Source: Oceanimonas sp. GK1 (lineage in GTDB: Bacteria; Pseudomonadota; Gammaproteobacteria; Enterobacterales; Aeromonadaceae). From it: DNA of 64,000 nucleotides. Of the stretch, positions 18,804 through 27,542 are shown one piece after another. Position 1 is the first letter of the stretch. Every line of letters starts with the position of its first letter. The stretch spans positions 2,373,001 to 2,437,000 of the forward strand of contig NC_016745.1 in the NCBI RefSeq assembly GCF_000243075.1. The letters run 5' to 3'. The notes beneath the pieces are model-generated. The model worked only from the letters and a program-made list of their open reading frames with translations, ran no database searches and was not told the origin of the DNA. Position numbers and translations under genes: made by a program.

Positions 18804-18817
18804 TCAAGGAGCCCGCC

Positions 18818-20533
18818 ATGTTCTCTGTAGACACCCTGGCCGCCGAGTTTCTGCCCCGGTGGCAACATGTGCCCGGTTGCAAGGCGCTGTTGCGTTATCT
18901 TTTGCACGAGCAGGCCTTTGCCAACTTCGCCGCCGACTATCCCCATTTACGCGGCCTCGACTTCGTTGAGCAGGTGCTCGAATATTTTCATTTTCACGTG
19001 CAGGTACACGAGCAGGAGCTGGAGCATGTTCCGGCCACCGGCCCCGTGGTCATCGTCGCCAATCACCCCATCGGCTCCCTGGACGGCCTGGCCCTGCTGC
19101 GGCTGGTGTGCCGGCTGCGCCCGGACACCCGCATCGTGGCCAATCAGTTGCTGGCCCGCATAGAGCCGCTCAGCTCCTTGCTGTTGCCGGTAGACGCCCT
19201 GGGGGGCCGCACCGGCCGGGCTCAGCTCGAGGCCCTGCAGCACCATCTGGCAGCCGGTGGCGTGGTCATTATCTTTCCCGCCGGCGAGGTCTCCCGCCTT
19301 GGTGCCACCGGAGTGCGTGATGGCCGCTGGCACGCCGGCTTCATCCGCCTGGCCATTCGCGCCCGGGCCGACATCGTGCCCATTCACCTTGAAGGCCGCA
19401 ACTCCGCTTTCTTTTATTTAAGCTCACTGCTGTGTCGTTCGCTGGGCGGTGTGCTGCTGGTGCGTGAAATGTTTCGCCAGCGCAACCGGCAGATAAGCCT
19501 CCGTATCGGCCGACCGATAGCCTGGCAGCACTGCCGTCGCGGCGGCGTCAGTGACAAGGGCCTGGCGATGTTGTTTCGCAGCCACCTGTACCGGCTGGGC
19601 AAGGGCAAAAGCGGGTTGTTTGAAACCCAGGTTGCCATCGCACCGCCGGAGCCCCGCCAGGGGCTGAAAAAAGCGGTCGAAAAAGGCGAACTGCTGGGTC
19701 GAACCCGGGATGGCAAGGCCATTTACCTGACCAAACGGGATCCGTCGGGACATTGCGTGATCCTGCGGGAAATCGGCCGGCTGCGGGAGCTGGCCTTTCG
19801 CGCCGTGGGGGAAGGCACCGGCAAGCGCCGGGATCTGGACCCGTTTGATGATGACTATTACCAGTTGCTGCTGTGGGATCCGCAAGAGCTGGAAGTGATC
19901 GGTGCCTACCGTTTCGTTCCTGCCGCCCGGCAACTGAAACGCCGCGGGGTCGAAGGGCTGTACACCCATCAGCTGTTTGAGTTCGATGAATCCATGGCGC
20001 CCTTTCTTGAGCAGGGCATCGAGCTGGGTCGCAGCTTTATTCAGCCCGCCTACCAGGGGCGGCGCAGCCTGGATTACCTGTGGTTCGGCATCGGGGCCTT
20101 TCTGGCCCGGCATCCGCAATATCGCTACCTGTTTGGTCCTGTGTCCCTCAGCGCCGCCCTGCCGGTGACCGCCCGGGATCTGCTGGTGGCCTTTTACCGG
20201 CTGTATTTCTCGCAGCCCACCGTCCTGGCCCGTTCGCGGCGGCCGTTACCGGCCAGCCCCAACCACCTGCTGAATGCCTTTGCGGGCAATGACTACCGGG
20301 CAGATCTGCAACGGCTGAAGCAGCGCCTGGACCATCTGGGGGTGGCCATTCCCACCCTGTACAAGCAGTATGCCGAGTTGTGCGAGCCGGGTGGGGTACA
20401 GTTTGTGGACTTTGGTACGGATCCGGATTTTGCCGATTGCGTCGACGGCCTGGTCGTGGTGGATCTGGCCCGGCTCAAGCCGGAACGGTATCGACGCTAT
20501 ATCGCTCCCCATACCGTAGCAGACAGTGAATAA
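18818..20533 (+). CDS. olsF: bifunctional acyltransferase, OlsF-type ornithine-lipid synthase
   Basis: A 571-residue fusion. The N-terminal half is a PlsC/OlsA-like lysolipid O-acyltransferase with the motif ANHPIGSLDG (81-90; N82, H83) and the second block VVIIFPAGEVSRLG. The C-terminal half is an OlsB-like N-acyltransferase (acetyltransferase-5 type) with FDDDYYQLLLWD, a VIGAYRFVP strand and the Y-L-W-F-G-I-G segment. This order is that of OlsF (Serratia, Flavobacterium), which makes phosphorus-free ornithine lipids by itself. The ATG at 18818 has AAGGAG 7 bases upstream. The function is inferred from domain order and motifs. Confidence 0.75.
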   Translation: MFSVDTLAAEFLPRWQHVPGCKALLRYLLHEQAFANFAADYPHLRGLDFVEQVLEYFHFHVQVHEQELEHVPATGPVVIVANHPIGSLDGLALLRLVCRLRPDTRIVANQLLARIEPLSSLLLPVDALGGRTGRAQLEALQHHLAAGGVVIIFPAGEVSRLGATGVRDGRWHAGFIRLAIRARADIVPIHLEGRNSAFFYLSSLLCRSLGGVLLVREMFRQRNRQISLRIGRPIAWQHCRRGGVSDKGLAMLFRSHLYRLGKGKSGLFETQVAIAPPEPRQGLKKAVEKGELLGRTRDGKAIYLTKRDPSGHCVILREIGRLRELAFRAVGEGTGKRRDLDPFDDDYYQLLLWDPQELEVIGAYRFVPAARQLKRRGVEGLYTHQLFEFDESMAPFLEQGIELGRSFIQPAYQGRRSLDYLWFGIGAFLARHPQYRYLFGPVSLSAALPVTARDLLVAFYRLYFSQPTVLARSRRPLPASPNHLLNAFAGNDYRADLQRLKQRLDHLGVAIPTLYKQYAELCEPGGVQFVDFGTDPDFADCVDGLVVVDLARLKPERYRRYIAPHTVADSE

Positions 20534-20539
20534 AGACCC

Positions 20540-20818
20540 TCAGTGATGGCGGTCACTGTGGCCCAGGTCACGCTCGGGCGCGATTTTATCCCGAATACGC
20601 TGCTTGATTTCCTTGGCTTCGGGGAAGCCGTGGTCAGCCACCCGGCACCAGATTAGCTCGCCGTCCACCAAGATCTGGAACTGACCCTGGTCACCGGGGA
20701 TCAGTGCCACCTCGCCCACCTCGTCGGCAAAGGTCGACAGTATTTCCTGCGCCAGCCAGCCGGAGCGCAGCAACCAGCGGCACAGGCTGCAGTAACGTAT
20801 TTCCACTCTGGGTTTCAT
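20540..20818 (-). CDS. Rdx-family thioredoxin-fold protein (SelW/SelT/SelH-like)
   Basis: A 92-residue small protein with the CxxC redox motif in IRYCSLCRWLLR near the N-terminus and the family's FQILVDGELIWCR and GFPEAKEIKQRIRD segments. This is the cysteine form of the selenoprotein-W family, of uncertain redox role. Two ATGs abut; the second, at 20818, is 5 bases from AGGAGG. Confidence 0.85.
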   Translation of the reverse strand: MKPRVEIRYCSLCRWLLRSGWLAQEILSTFADEVGEVALIPGDQGQFQILVDGELIWCRVADHGFPEAKEIKQRIRDKIAPERDLGHSDRHH

Positions 20819-20832
20819 CATGCCTCCTTAAC

Positions 20833-20863
20833 GCAAGATGCCGGGCTTGGCCCGGCATCTTGC
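20833..20863. repeat. perfect 14-bp inverted repeat downstream of folE
   Basis: GCAAGATGCCGGGC / GCCCGGCATCTTGC with loop TTG. The core ATGCCGGGC...CCCGGCAT is the same as in the hairpin at 22956. Possible factor-dependent terminator or repeat copy; no T-run. Confidence 0.55.
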
Positions 20864-20882
20864 CACGATATTTATAACCGGT

Positions 20883-21539
20883 TCAGCGCACCACGCCGCT
20901 CAGAAACTCCTGGCGGGTGGCCGGGCGGCTTTTAAAGATGCCTCCCAAAGAGGTGGTGGTGGTATTGCTGGTGGCATCCATCACCCCCCTGGCCTTGACG
21001 CAGTAGTGGGTGGCGGTAATGCTCACCGCCACATCGTCCGACTCCAGCAAGGCCTGCAGCGCCACCAGCACCTGCTGGGTCAGCCGCTCCTGCACCTGGG
21101 GCCGGCGGGCAAAAAACTGCACGATACGATTGATCTTGGACAGGCCAATCACCTTGCCCCGGGGAATATAGGCCACGGTGGCGGTACCGTCTATGGTCAC
21201 AAAATGGTGCTCACAGGTACTGGTGAGGGTGATGTCACGCACCTGCACCATTTCGTCCACCTTCATCTTGTTGTCGATCAAGGTGATCTTGGGAAAGTGG
21301 GCATAGTCCAGGCCCGAGAAGATTTCACGGACATACATCTTGGCGATGCGCTGGGGGGTTTCGGCCAGGCTGTCATCGTCCAGATCCAGCCCCAGTACGT
21401 CCATCACCTGGGTCATCAGGCCGGTGATTTTTTCCTGTTGTTCATCCGTGGTCAGGTTGTGGCTGCGCATCGGGGTTTCCAGGCCCCGGGCTTCCAGGGC
21501 CGAGCGGACCCGAATGGCTGCGTCGCTCAATGCGGTCAT
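20883..21539 (-). CDS. folE: GTP cyclohydrolase I
   Basis: Converts GTP to 7,8-dihydroneopterin triphosphate, first step of folate synthesis. The 218-residue protein carries the zinc ligands C109 and H112 (STCEHHF) and C180 (THYCVKARG), the positions seen in E. coli FolE plus or minus one. The ATG at 21539 is preceded by GGAG; the frame stays open upstream without family similarity. Divergent from moeA, another pterin-pathway gene. Confidence 0.96.
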   Translation of the reverse strand: MTALSDAAIRVRSALEARGLETPMRSHNLTTDEQQEKITGLMTQVMDVLGLDLDDDSLAETPQRIAKMYVREIFSGLDYAHFPKITLIDNKMKVDEMVQVRDITLTSTCEHHFVTIDGTATVAYIPRGKVIGLSKINRIVQFFARRPQVQERLTQQVLVALQALLESDDVAVSITATHYCVKARGVMDATSNTTTTSLGGIFKSRPATRQEFLSGVVR

Positions 21540-21693
21540 GATGATCTCCGTGAGAGTATACAATCTCAGGGCATGGTAGTGCATTTGGCCTTTGCTGTGA
21601 ATGACGGATTAACGCTCGTCCGTGCGCGGGCATGACAATCACCGCCCGAGTCTGAAATAATGAATTCAATCAACACCATCAGGGAGCCATAAC

Positions 21694-22935
21694 ATGGCGA
21701 TTCAAGATTGTTGCAGTCAACCCGGATTACGCCCTTTCGACGATGCACGGGCCGACATGCTGGGCCAGCTCGATGGAGTGGCCGCGGCGGAGCTGGTGTC
21801 ACTGGAGCAGGCACTCAACCGGGTGCTGGCAGAGCCGGTGATTTCGCCGCTGGATGTTCCCGCCTTTGCCAATTCGGCCATGGACGGTTATGCCCTGCGG
21901 GCCGAAGACGCCGGGGCCCAGGGGAGCCTGGAGCTGGTGGGCACCAGCCTGGCCGGCCATCCCTTTAACGGCCAGGTGGCACCAGGCCAGTGCGTGCGCA
22001 TCATGACCGGCGCCGCCCTGCCCCTGGGCGCCGACAGTGTGGTCATGCAGGAAAACTGCACCTCCGAGCACAACCGGGTGACCGTGCACGGCGAGGTGCA
22101 GCCGGGCCAGCATGTGCGCCAGGCCGCGGAAGACCTGGCCCAGGGCGAAACCGTGTTCCAGGCGGGCATGCGCATCAATGCCCGGGTGCTGTCGGTGCTG
22201 GCCTCGCTGGGTCTGGAGCAGATATCGGTTCGCCGGCCGCTGCGGGTGGCGCTGCTCTCTACCGGCGACGAGCTCAAGTCCCCCGGCGACCTGCTGGCCC
22301 CGGGGGAAATTTACGACTCCAACCGTATTGGCCTGGCCGCCATGCTTTCCCGGCTGGGGGTGGAGGTGACCGACTACGGCATCATCAAAGACGATCCCGA
22401 GCTTATTCGCAAGGCGTTTCTAAAGGCGGCGGCCAGCCACGATGCCCTGATCACCTCAGGGGGCGTCTCGGTAGGCGATGCGGATCATACCAAGGTGGTG
22501 CTGGAAGACGTGGGCCGCATCGGTTTCTGGAAGCTCGCCATCAAGCCCGGCAAGCCCTTTGCGTTTGGTCATATCGACCGGTGCGCCTTCTTTGGCCTGC
22601 CGGGCAACCCGGTGTCGGCGGCGGTCACCTTTCATTTGCTGGTGCGACCGGGGCTGGCCCGGCTGGCCGGCGAGCAGCTGCCCCCTGCCCTCACCCTGCA
22701 GGCCACCGCCCTCGTGCCGTTCAAAAAATCCCCCGGACGCATGGACTTTCAGCGCGGCCGGGTAGAGCGCCAGCCCGACGGCAGCCTGGGCGTGGTGCCC
22801 GCCGGTGCCCAGAGCTCGGCGGTGTTCAGCGCCATGGCCGAGGCCAACTGCCTGCTGCACCTGGAGCAGGACAGAGGCCGGGTGGAAGCGGGAGAAACCG
22901 TGACCCTGGAGCTGATCGACGGACTGTATTGGTAA
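21694..22935 (+). CDS. moeA: molybdopterin molybdenumtransferase MoeA
   Basis: Inserts molybdate into adenylylated molybdopterin, the last common step of molybdenum-cofactor synthesis. The 413-residue protein has the expected four-domain order: N-terminal linker (PAFANSAMDGYALRA), the MPT-binding fold with LLSTGDELKSPGD and ITSGGVSVGDAD, GLPGNPVSAAVTF, and a C-terminal beta-barrel. GGGAG precedes the ATG. It supplies NapA, encoded 5 kb downstream. Confidence 0.96.
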   Translation: MAIQDCCSQPGLRPFDDARADMLGQLDGVAAAELVSLEQALNRVLAEPVISPLDVPAFANSAMDGYALRAEDAGAQGSLELVGTSLAGHPFNGQVAPGQCVRIMTGAALPLGADSVVMQENCTSEHNRVTVHGEVQPGQHVRQAAEDLAQGETVFQAGMRINARVLSVLASLGLEQISVRRPLRVALLSTGDELKSPGDLLAPGEIYDSNRIGLAAMLSRLGVEVTDYGIIKDDPELIRKAFLKAAASHDALITSGGVSVGDADHTKVVLEDVGRIGFWKLAIKPGKPFAFGHIDRCAFFGLPGNPVSAAVTFHLLVRPGLARLAGEQLPPALTLQATALVPFKKSPGRMDFQRGRVERQPDGSLGVVPAGAQSSAVFSAMAEANCLLHLEQDRGRVEAGETVTLELIDGLYW

Positions 22936-22955
22936 ACCGAGGCGGGGTTGCCGTC

Positions 22956-23030
22956 ATGCCGGGCTCGACCCGGCATCTTTTTACCTCCAAGTCCCATGCA
23001 ACCAGGATTCCGGCTCAAGGCCGGAATGAC
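22956..23030. repeat. intergenic repeat of two hairpins between moeA and moaE
   Basis: First arm pair ATGCCGGG-CTCG-ACCCGGCAT (22956-22976) with a following T-run, then ATTCCGG-CTCAAGG-CCGGAAT (23007-23027) ending in GAC. The layout GTCATGCCGGG...GGAATGAC is a common style of small palindromic intergenic repeat in proteobacteria. The first hairpin may also end moeA. Confidence 0.6.
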
Positions 23031-23055
23031 ACCTATTCAAAACAGGATCAAGTCC

Positions 23056-23496
23056 CTACCACTTTCTGGCGGCGTCGGTGTCGCTGTCTTTGGCGTCAAC
23101 CCAGCGTTCGCCGTCGGCGGTACGCTCCTTTTTCCAGAACGGCGCCCGGGTCTTGAGGTAATCCATGATGAAATGGCAGGCGGCAAAGGCCGCTTCCCGG
23201 TGCGCACTCGCCACCCCGACGAACACGATTTGATCGCCCAGCTCCAGCGCCCCCACCCGGTGAATGACCCGGCACTCCAGCAGCGGCCAGCGCCCCTGGG
23301 CCTCACTCACAATCTGCGCCAGGGCGTGCTCGGTCATGCCCGGGTAATGCTCCAGGGTCATGCCGCTCACCGCGGCCCCCTGGTTCATCTCCCGCACCTT
23401 GCCCACAAAGGTGACCACGGCGCCGGTCTGGTGGGACTGGCTCAGGGCGGCGTATTCGGTGGCCAGGCAAAAGTCCTCGGTCTGTACCCGAATCAT
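23056..23496 (-). CDS. moaE: molybdopterin synthase catalytic subunit MoaE
   Basis: Large subunit of MPT synthase, which puts dithiolene sulphurs from MoaD onto precursor Z. The 146-residue protein has the family's TGAVVTFVGKVR, LEHYPGMTE, HRVGALELGDQIVFV and ERWVDAKDSD segments, including the active-site lysine of KKER. The ATG at 23496 follows the moaD stop by one base, so translation is coupled. Last gene of moaBCDE. Confidence 0.95.
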   Translation of the reverse strand: MIRVQTEDFCLATEYAALSQSHQTGAVVTFVGKVREMNQGAAVSGMTLEHYPGMTEHALAQIVSEAQGRWPLLECRVIHRVGALELGDQIVFVGVASAHREAAFAACHFIMDYLKTRAPFWKKERTADGERWVDAKDSDTDAARKW

Positions 23497-23497
23497 G

Positions 23498-23743
23498 TCA
23501 GCCTCCGGTGACCGGCGGGAAAAACGCCACTTCGTCACCGTCCTTGAGGGCGGTGCCCGGGGTCGCCACCTCGTGGTTCACCGCCACCAGCAGGCTGTTG
23601 TCGGCCAGCACCCGGGCCCAGTTGGCATCACGCCCGGCCAGGTGCTCACGCAGGGCGTTCACATCGGCAAACCCGGCCTGCACCGACAACGCGTCCTCGC
23701 CCAGCTGTTCCCGCACACGGGCAAAAAATACGACTTTAATCAT
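23498..23743 (-). CDS. moaD: molybdopterin synthase sulphur carrier MoaD
   Basis: An 81-residue ubiquitin-like protein ending in the required Gly-Gly (FFPPVTGG), the site of thiocarboxylation. It overlaps the end of moaC by 4 bases (ATGA) and is directly followed by moaE. Confidence 0.95.
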   Translation of the reverse strand: MIKVVFFARVREQLGEDALSVQAGFADVNALREHLAGRDANWARVLADNSLLVAVNHEVATPGTALKDGDEVAFFPPVTGG

Positions 23744-24216
23744 ACCGCTTTAAACTCCCCGGACTTGCCGCCCCGTTTTTCCAGCAAACGCACCCCCTCG
23801 ATGCGCATGTCCTTCTGTACCGCCTTGCACATGTCATAAATGGTCAGCGCCGCCACCGAGGCGGCGGTCAGGGCTTCCATTTCCACCCCGGTCTGGCCCG
23901 CCAGCTTGCAGTAGCTTTCAATGCGCACCCCGCCCCGCTCGCTGTCGGCCTCAAGCCGGACTTCCACCTTGGACAGCGCCAGCGGGTGGCACAGCGGGAT
24001 CAGATCGGCGGTTTTCTTCGCCGCCATGATGCCGGCGATGCGGGCGGTGGCGAACACATCCCCCTTGTGATGCCGGCCGTTGACGATAAGCGCCAGGGTT
24101 TGCGGTGCCATCAGCACCCAGGCCTCGGCCCGGGCTTCCCGGCTGGTCACCGCCTTGTCGCTCACGTCCACCATGTTGGCCTCGCCCGAGGCGTTGATAT
24201 GGGTCAGTTCGCTCAT
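23740..24216 (-). CDS. moaC: cyclic pyranopterin monophosphate synthase MoaC
   Basis: Completes precursor Z (cyclic pyranopterin monophosphate) from the MoaA product. The 158-residue protein has [14 protein letters not shown] at the start, the [15 protein letters not shown] block and [20 protein letters not shown] with the conserved acidic and lysine residues. It begins 3 bases after moaB. Confidence 0.96.
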   Translation of the reverse strand: MSELTHINASGEANMVDVSDKAVTSREARAEAWVLMAPQTLALIVNGRHHKGDVFATARIAGIMAAKKTADLIPLCHPLALSKVEVRLEADSERGGVRIESYCKLAGQTGVEMEALTAASVAALTIYDMCKAVQKDMRIEGVRLLEKRGGKSGEFKAV

Positions 24217-24219
24217 GAC

Positions 24220-24729
24220 TTACACCAGATGCTGCACAAAGTTGCAGGGCTTGTGGCGGGCGTCGAGCTGTTCGGCCAGAATGCCATTCCAACCGGTGCG
24301 GCAGGCGCCGGTCGAGCCGGGCAGGCAGAACACCGCGGTGCGGTTGGCCAGGCCGCCCAAGGCCCGGCTCTGCACCGTGGAGGTGCCCAGCTCCTGATAG
24401 GTGATATGGCGAAACAGTTCGCCGAAGCCGTCGATCACGGTGTCGAGCAGCGGGCCCACCGCTTCCGGGGTGGTATCGCGGCCGGTAAAGCCGGTGCCGC
24501 CGGTGATGATCACCACCTGCACCTCGGAACTGGCTATCCAGCGCGACACCAGGGCGCGGATATCGTACTTGTCATCCTTGAGAATGACCTTTTCCGCCAG
24601 CCGGTGGCCGGCGGCGGTGATGGCGTCAACCAGAAAACGACCCGAGCTGTCGGTTTCCTCATTCCGGGTGTCGGAGACGGTCAGCACCGCGATGTTCAGG
24701 GGCACAAAGGCCTGACTTGCATGACTCAT
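24220..24729 (-). CDS. moaB: molybdopterin adenylyltransferase-like protein MoaB
   Basis: A 169-residue MogA/MoaB-fold protein, first in the moaBCDE operon. The MPT-binding loop ITGGTGFTGRDTTPEA and the C-terminal CLPGSTGACRTGW segment are intact. In E. coli MoaB is inactive and MogA adenylylates MPT; in many other bacteria MoaB does this. No mogA is seen in this window, so an active role is plausible. The moaA gene is not in the operon but lies beyond nap. Confidence 0.93.
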   Translation of the reverse strand: MSHASQAFVPLNIAVLTVSDTRNEETDSSGRFLVDAITAAGHRLAEKVILKDDKYDIRALVSRWIASSEVQVVIITGGTGFTGRDTTPEAVGPLLDTVIDGFGELFRHITYQELGTSTVQSRALGGLANRTAVFCLPGSTGACRTGWNGILAEQLDARHKPCNFVQHLV

Positions 24730-24799
24730 GGCGTCCTCTCTTTATATAAAGATAATACCTGAGCGCATTCTCGCACAGGTCAGCAGGAGATCAATCGTT

Positions 24800-24834
24800 A
24801 AAAAACAAAGCCTGTGGCGATAATGCCACAGGCT
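24800..24834 (-). terminator. terminator of the nap operon
   Basis: On the minus strand AGCCTGTGGC-ATTATC-GCCACAGGCT is followed by TTGTTTTTT, 24 bases after the napC stop. Confidence 0.85.
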
Positions 24835-24857
24835 CGGGGATAGCGCCCAGTACGGGA

Positions 24858-25451
24858 TCAGAATCCTTCCACGCCACTCATGTCGGGCAGCTGGTGCGCG
24901 ATGCCCTTGTGGCAGTCGATACAGGTTTTTTCACCGCTGGCCAGGGAGGTGGAATGGGCCTGGGCGGCCCGACTGCCCTGCACGCTGAAGTCCATGTAAT
25001 CGAAGTTATGGCAGTTGCGGCATTCCCGGGAGTCGGTTTCCTTCATCCGCTGCCATTCCCGCTCAGCCATGTGGCGACGGTGGGCCTCGAATTTCTCGGG
25101 GGTATCGATAATGCCGGTGATCTTGCCCCAGACCTCCTTGGAGGCCGCTATCTTGCGCACTATCTTGTGGGTCCACTCATGGGGCACATGGCAGTCCGGA
25201 CAGCTGGCGCGCACCCCGGAGCGGTTGGCGTAGTGGATGGTATCCCGGTATTCGACGAAGACGTTGTCCTGCATTTCGTGACAGCTGATGCAGAACTGCT
25301 CGGTGTTGGTCACCTCCAGGGCGGTGTTAAAGCCCCCCCAGAAAATGACACCGCCCAGAAAGCCGAGTAGCAACACCACCCCCACCGCTACCTTGCCCGG
25401 CGAGCGGAAGGTATGCCACAGCCGCTTCAACAGCCCTTTCTTTTCCGTCAT
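24858..25451 (-). CDS. napC: tetrahaem cytochrome c NapC
   Basis: Membrane-anchored quinol dehydrogenase of the NapC/NirT family, passing electrons from the quinol pool to NapB-NapA. The 197-residue protein has one N-terminal membrane helix (about 20-40) and four CxxCH haem sites (CISCH, CPDCH, CRNCH, CIDCH). Last gene of napFDAGHBC, 9 bases after napB. Confidence 0.96.
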   Translation of the reverse strand: MTEKKGLLKRLWHTFRSPGKVAVGVVLLLGFLGGVIFWGGFNTALEVTNTEQFCISCHEMQDNVFVEYRDTIHYANRSGVRASCPDCHVPHEWTHKIVRKIAASKEVWGKITGIIDTPEKFEAHRRHMAEREWQRMKETDSRECRNCHNFDYMDFSVQGSRAAQAHSTSLASGEKTCIDCHKGIAHQLPDMSGVEGF

Positions 25452-25460
25452 AACAGCCCC

Positions 25461-25925
25461 TTACCTGAGAGATTCAACAGGAGTGAACACATTGTCGACC
25501 AGGGGTTTGGCATCGGTCTGGGGAACATGACACTGCAGGCAGAAATAACGCCGCGGGCTGATGTCGCCCAGGGTCATGCCATCCCGGGTTTCGAAATGGG
25601 TCGGGCTGACCCGGGGTGCCTTGCGGGCGGCGGCGTTTTTCCAGCCATGGCAGGACAGGCAGCGGTTAACCTTGAGATCCACCTCATAACCCCGCACCTG
25701 GTGCGGCACCAGAGGCGGCTGATGAATATACTGCCGGTCCTGAATGCCCTGATCCTTGACCGGATCCTTGATGCGTCCCGGATCCTTGTCAATGTCCAGC
25801 GCGGTTGCGCCGCGCAGGGCGCTGAGCCCTCCCGCGTTGGCGTCGATATCGCCCGGCTGGGCCTGGGCCAGACCGACCCAGGCGGTGAGCAGCAAGGTGC
25901 CTATCATTTTTCCTGTTTTTGTCAT
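25461..25925 (-). CDS. napB: dihaem cytochrome c NapB, nitrate reductase small subunit
   Basis: Periplasmic electron-transfer subunit of NapAB. The 154-residue protein has a Sec signal peptide (cleavage near AQA-QPG) and two CxxCH haem sites (RCLSCHGW and FCLQCHVP). Its ATG overlaps the stop of napH by 4 bases (ATGA), which supports the frame used for the end of the broken napH. Confidence 0.95.
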   Translation of the reverse strand: MTKTGKMIGTLLLTAWVGLAQAQPGDIDANAGGLSALRGATALDIDKDPGRIKDPVKDQGIQDRQYIHQPPLVPHQVRGYEVDLKVNRCLSCHGWKNAAARKAPRVSPTHFETRDGMTLGDISPRRYFCLQCHVPQTDAKPLVDNVFTPVESLR

Positions 25926-26787
25926 GTCTTATTCTCCGCCTTTTTTGCAAAACGCGTGGTGAAACTGAAGACGTCTTCCGAACACACGTCGATACAACGC
26001 CCACAATGGCTACAATCGGTCATTTCAATCTCGGGGCCAAAGCCCCGTCTGGCGCCATGTACCGGCCCCCTGAGCACCTGGGGCTCGGGACAGACGGCAT
26101 AACAATCCATGCAACTGGTGCACTGCTGGCGATTGGCGGCGGTCACCTGTATCGGCCTGAGCCTGTTGACCAGCCCCAGAAAGCGCCCTGGGGACAGAGG
26201 TGGCCGCACCAGCCCCGGTCCACCACAAAGGTGTCGAACAGGAACACGGCGACGATCAGCAACCAGCCCCAGCCCATGCCAAACAGCAAGCCCCGGTGCA
26301 GCAGGGACACCGGGTTGACCGACTCCCACACCACCATGCCGCCGATGAGCGGCACCACCAGTAGGGTAGCCAGCAGCCAGTAGCGCAGCCGGTTCGACAG
26401 CCCCGAGCCCTGGCGCAGCCCCAATTTTCGGCGCAGCCAGGCGGCGCCGTCGGTCACCGGGTTGAGCGGGCAGACCCAGGAGCAGAACACCCGGCCGCCC
26501 ACCAGGGCATAGCCGGCCAGCACGATCAGCGCCCCCAGCCAGGCCGTGAACGCCGGCCAGTGCCCCGCAGCCAGCAATTGCAGTAGCACGAAGGGATCGG
26601 TCAGCGGTACCGTGTCCATGACCCGCGAGCTCGACAGGTTGCCCTCGAACAGCCACAGACCAAACCAGGGGCCGATCAGGAACAGCCCCATCACCGTCAG
26701 CTGGCTGAGCCGGCGCAGCAGCAGGTAGCGGTGGGCCCGCCACCAGCCCTTGCGCTCCACCGCTTCGGCCCCGGGAATGCGCCTCAT
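25922..26787 (-). pseudogene. napH: napH, quinol dehydrogenase membrane subunit, single-base frameshift
   Basis: NapH is a four-helix membrane protein with two [4Fe-4S] centres that, with NapG, feeds electrons to nitrate reductase. Two frames carry it. From 26787 the first frame encodes helices and the WVCPLNPV and GWCGHLCPQGAFWG motifs, then leaves homology. The second frame resumes with LVNRLRPIQV, CTSCMDCYAVCPEPQV and DCSHCGRCIDVC to 25922. One extra G in a G4 run (plus-strand C-run 26174-26177) restores a 288-residue protein, the normal length (E. coli 287). All motifs are otherwise intact, so this is either a very recent mutation or a homopolymer sequencing error. Confidence 0.9.
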
Positions 26788-26788
26788 C

Positions 26789-27535
26789 TCACTGCCCTCC
26801 TTGCGGCCGGCGGGTGGGCAGGGTCAGTTGTTCGCCGATCAGCGACTCGCCACCGGCTTTTTCCTTCTCCACCCAGCCCCAGCGGTAATGGGCGCCCAGC
26901 TCGCCCTTGGCCAGCTCCCTCGGAAGCACCTTGATCGCCGCCTCTTCCAGCACACAGGCATGCTCGCACTTGCCGCAGCCGGTGCAGGCGTCCGAATGTA
27001 CCGTCGGTATGAACAGCGCGTGGTGCCCGGTCCGGGTGTTGTGGCTCGGCTCCAGGGTGATGGCCTGGTCGATCAGCGGACAAACCCGGTAGCAGACATC
27101 GCAGCGCAAGCCCTGCCAGTTGAGGCAGGTTTCGTGATCGATCAGCACCGCCAGCCCCATGCGAGCCTCGTCGATGTCGGTCAGCGCCGGATCCAGCGCC
27201 CCGGTCGGGCAGGCGGCGACACAGGGAAGGTCGTCGCACATCTCGCAGGGCACCGCCCGGGCATCGAAGTAAGGGGTGCCGGTGGTAACCGGGGTCAGCA
27301 ACCGGGCCAGCTTGAGGGTGTCGTAGGGACAGGCTTCCACGCACAGGCCGCAGCGCACGCAGGCCCCGAGGAAGTCGGCCTCGGCACCCGCCCCCGGCGG
27401 CCGCAGCGCCTGGGCCGGCAGGCTGGCGGCCTGCCGGCTGTAAGCCCCCAGTCCCAGCCCGACCAGCCCCATGGCGCAGCTGCCACCGGCCAGCTGCAAC
27501 AGGAATTGACGCCGCGACGCCCCGCTCATCGCCAT
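26789..27535 (-). CDS. napG: ferredoxin-type protein NapG
   Basis: Periplasmic iron-sulphur protein that works with NapH in ubiquinol oxidation. The 248-residue protein begins with a twin-arginine signal ([13 protein letters not shown]) and carries four [4Fe-4S] cysteine clusters ([54 protein letters not shown]). One base separates it from napH. Confidence 0.95.
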   Translation of the reverse strand: MAMSGASRRQFLLQLAGGSCAMGLVGLGLGAYSRQAASLPAQALRPPGAGAEADFLGACVRCGLCVEACPYDTLKLARLLTPVTTGTPYFDARAVPCEMCDDLPCVAACPTGALDPALTDIDEARMGLAVLIDHETCLNWQGLRCDVCYRVCPLIDQAITLEPSHNTRTGHHALFIPTVHSDACTGCGKCEHACVLEEAAIKVLPRELAKGELGAHYRWGWVEKEKAGGESLIGEQLTLPTRRPQGGQ

Positions 27536-27542
27536 GCCGCCC

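Noticed and set aside
18783-18806. Minus-strand TTGACTAGC...CCTAGG resembling a consensus constitutive promoter
   Set aside because: The -35 is good but no acceptable -10 occurs at 16-18 bases; it is better described as a palindromic region.
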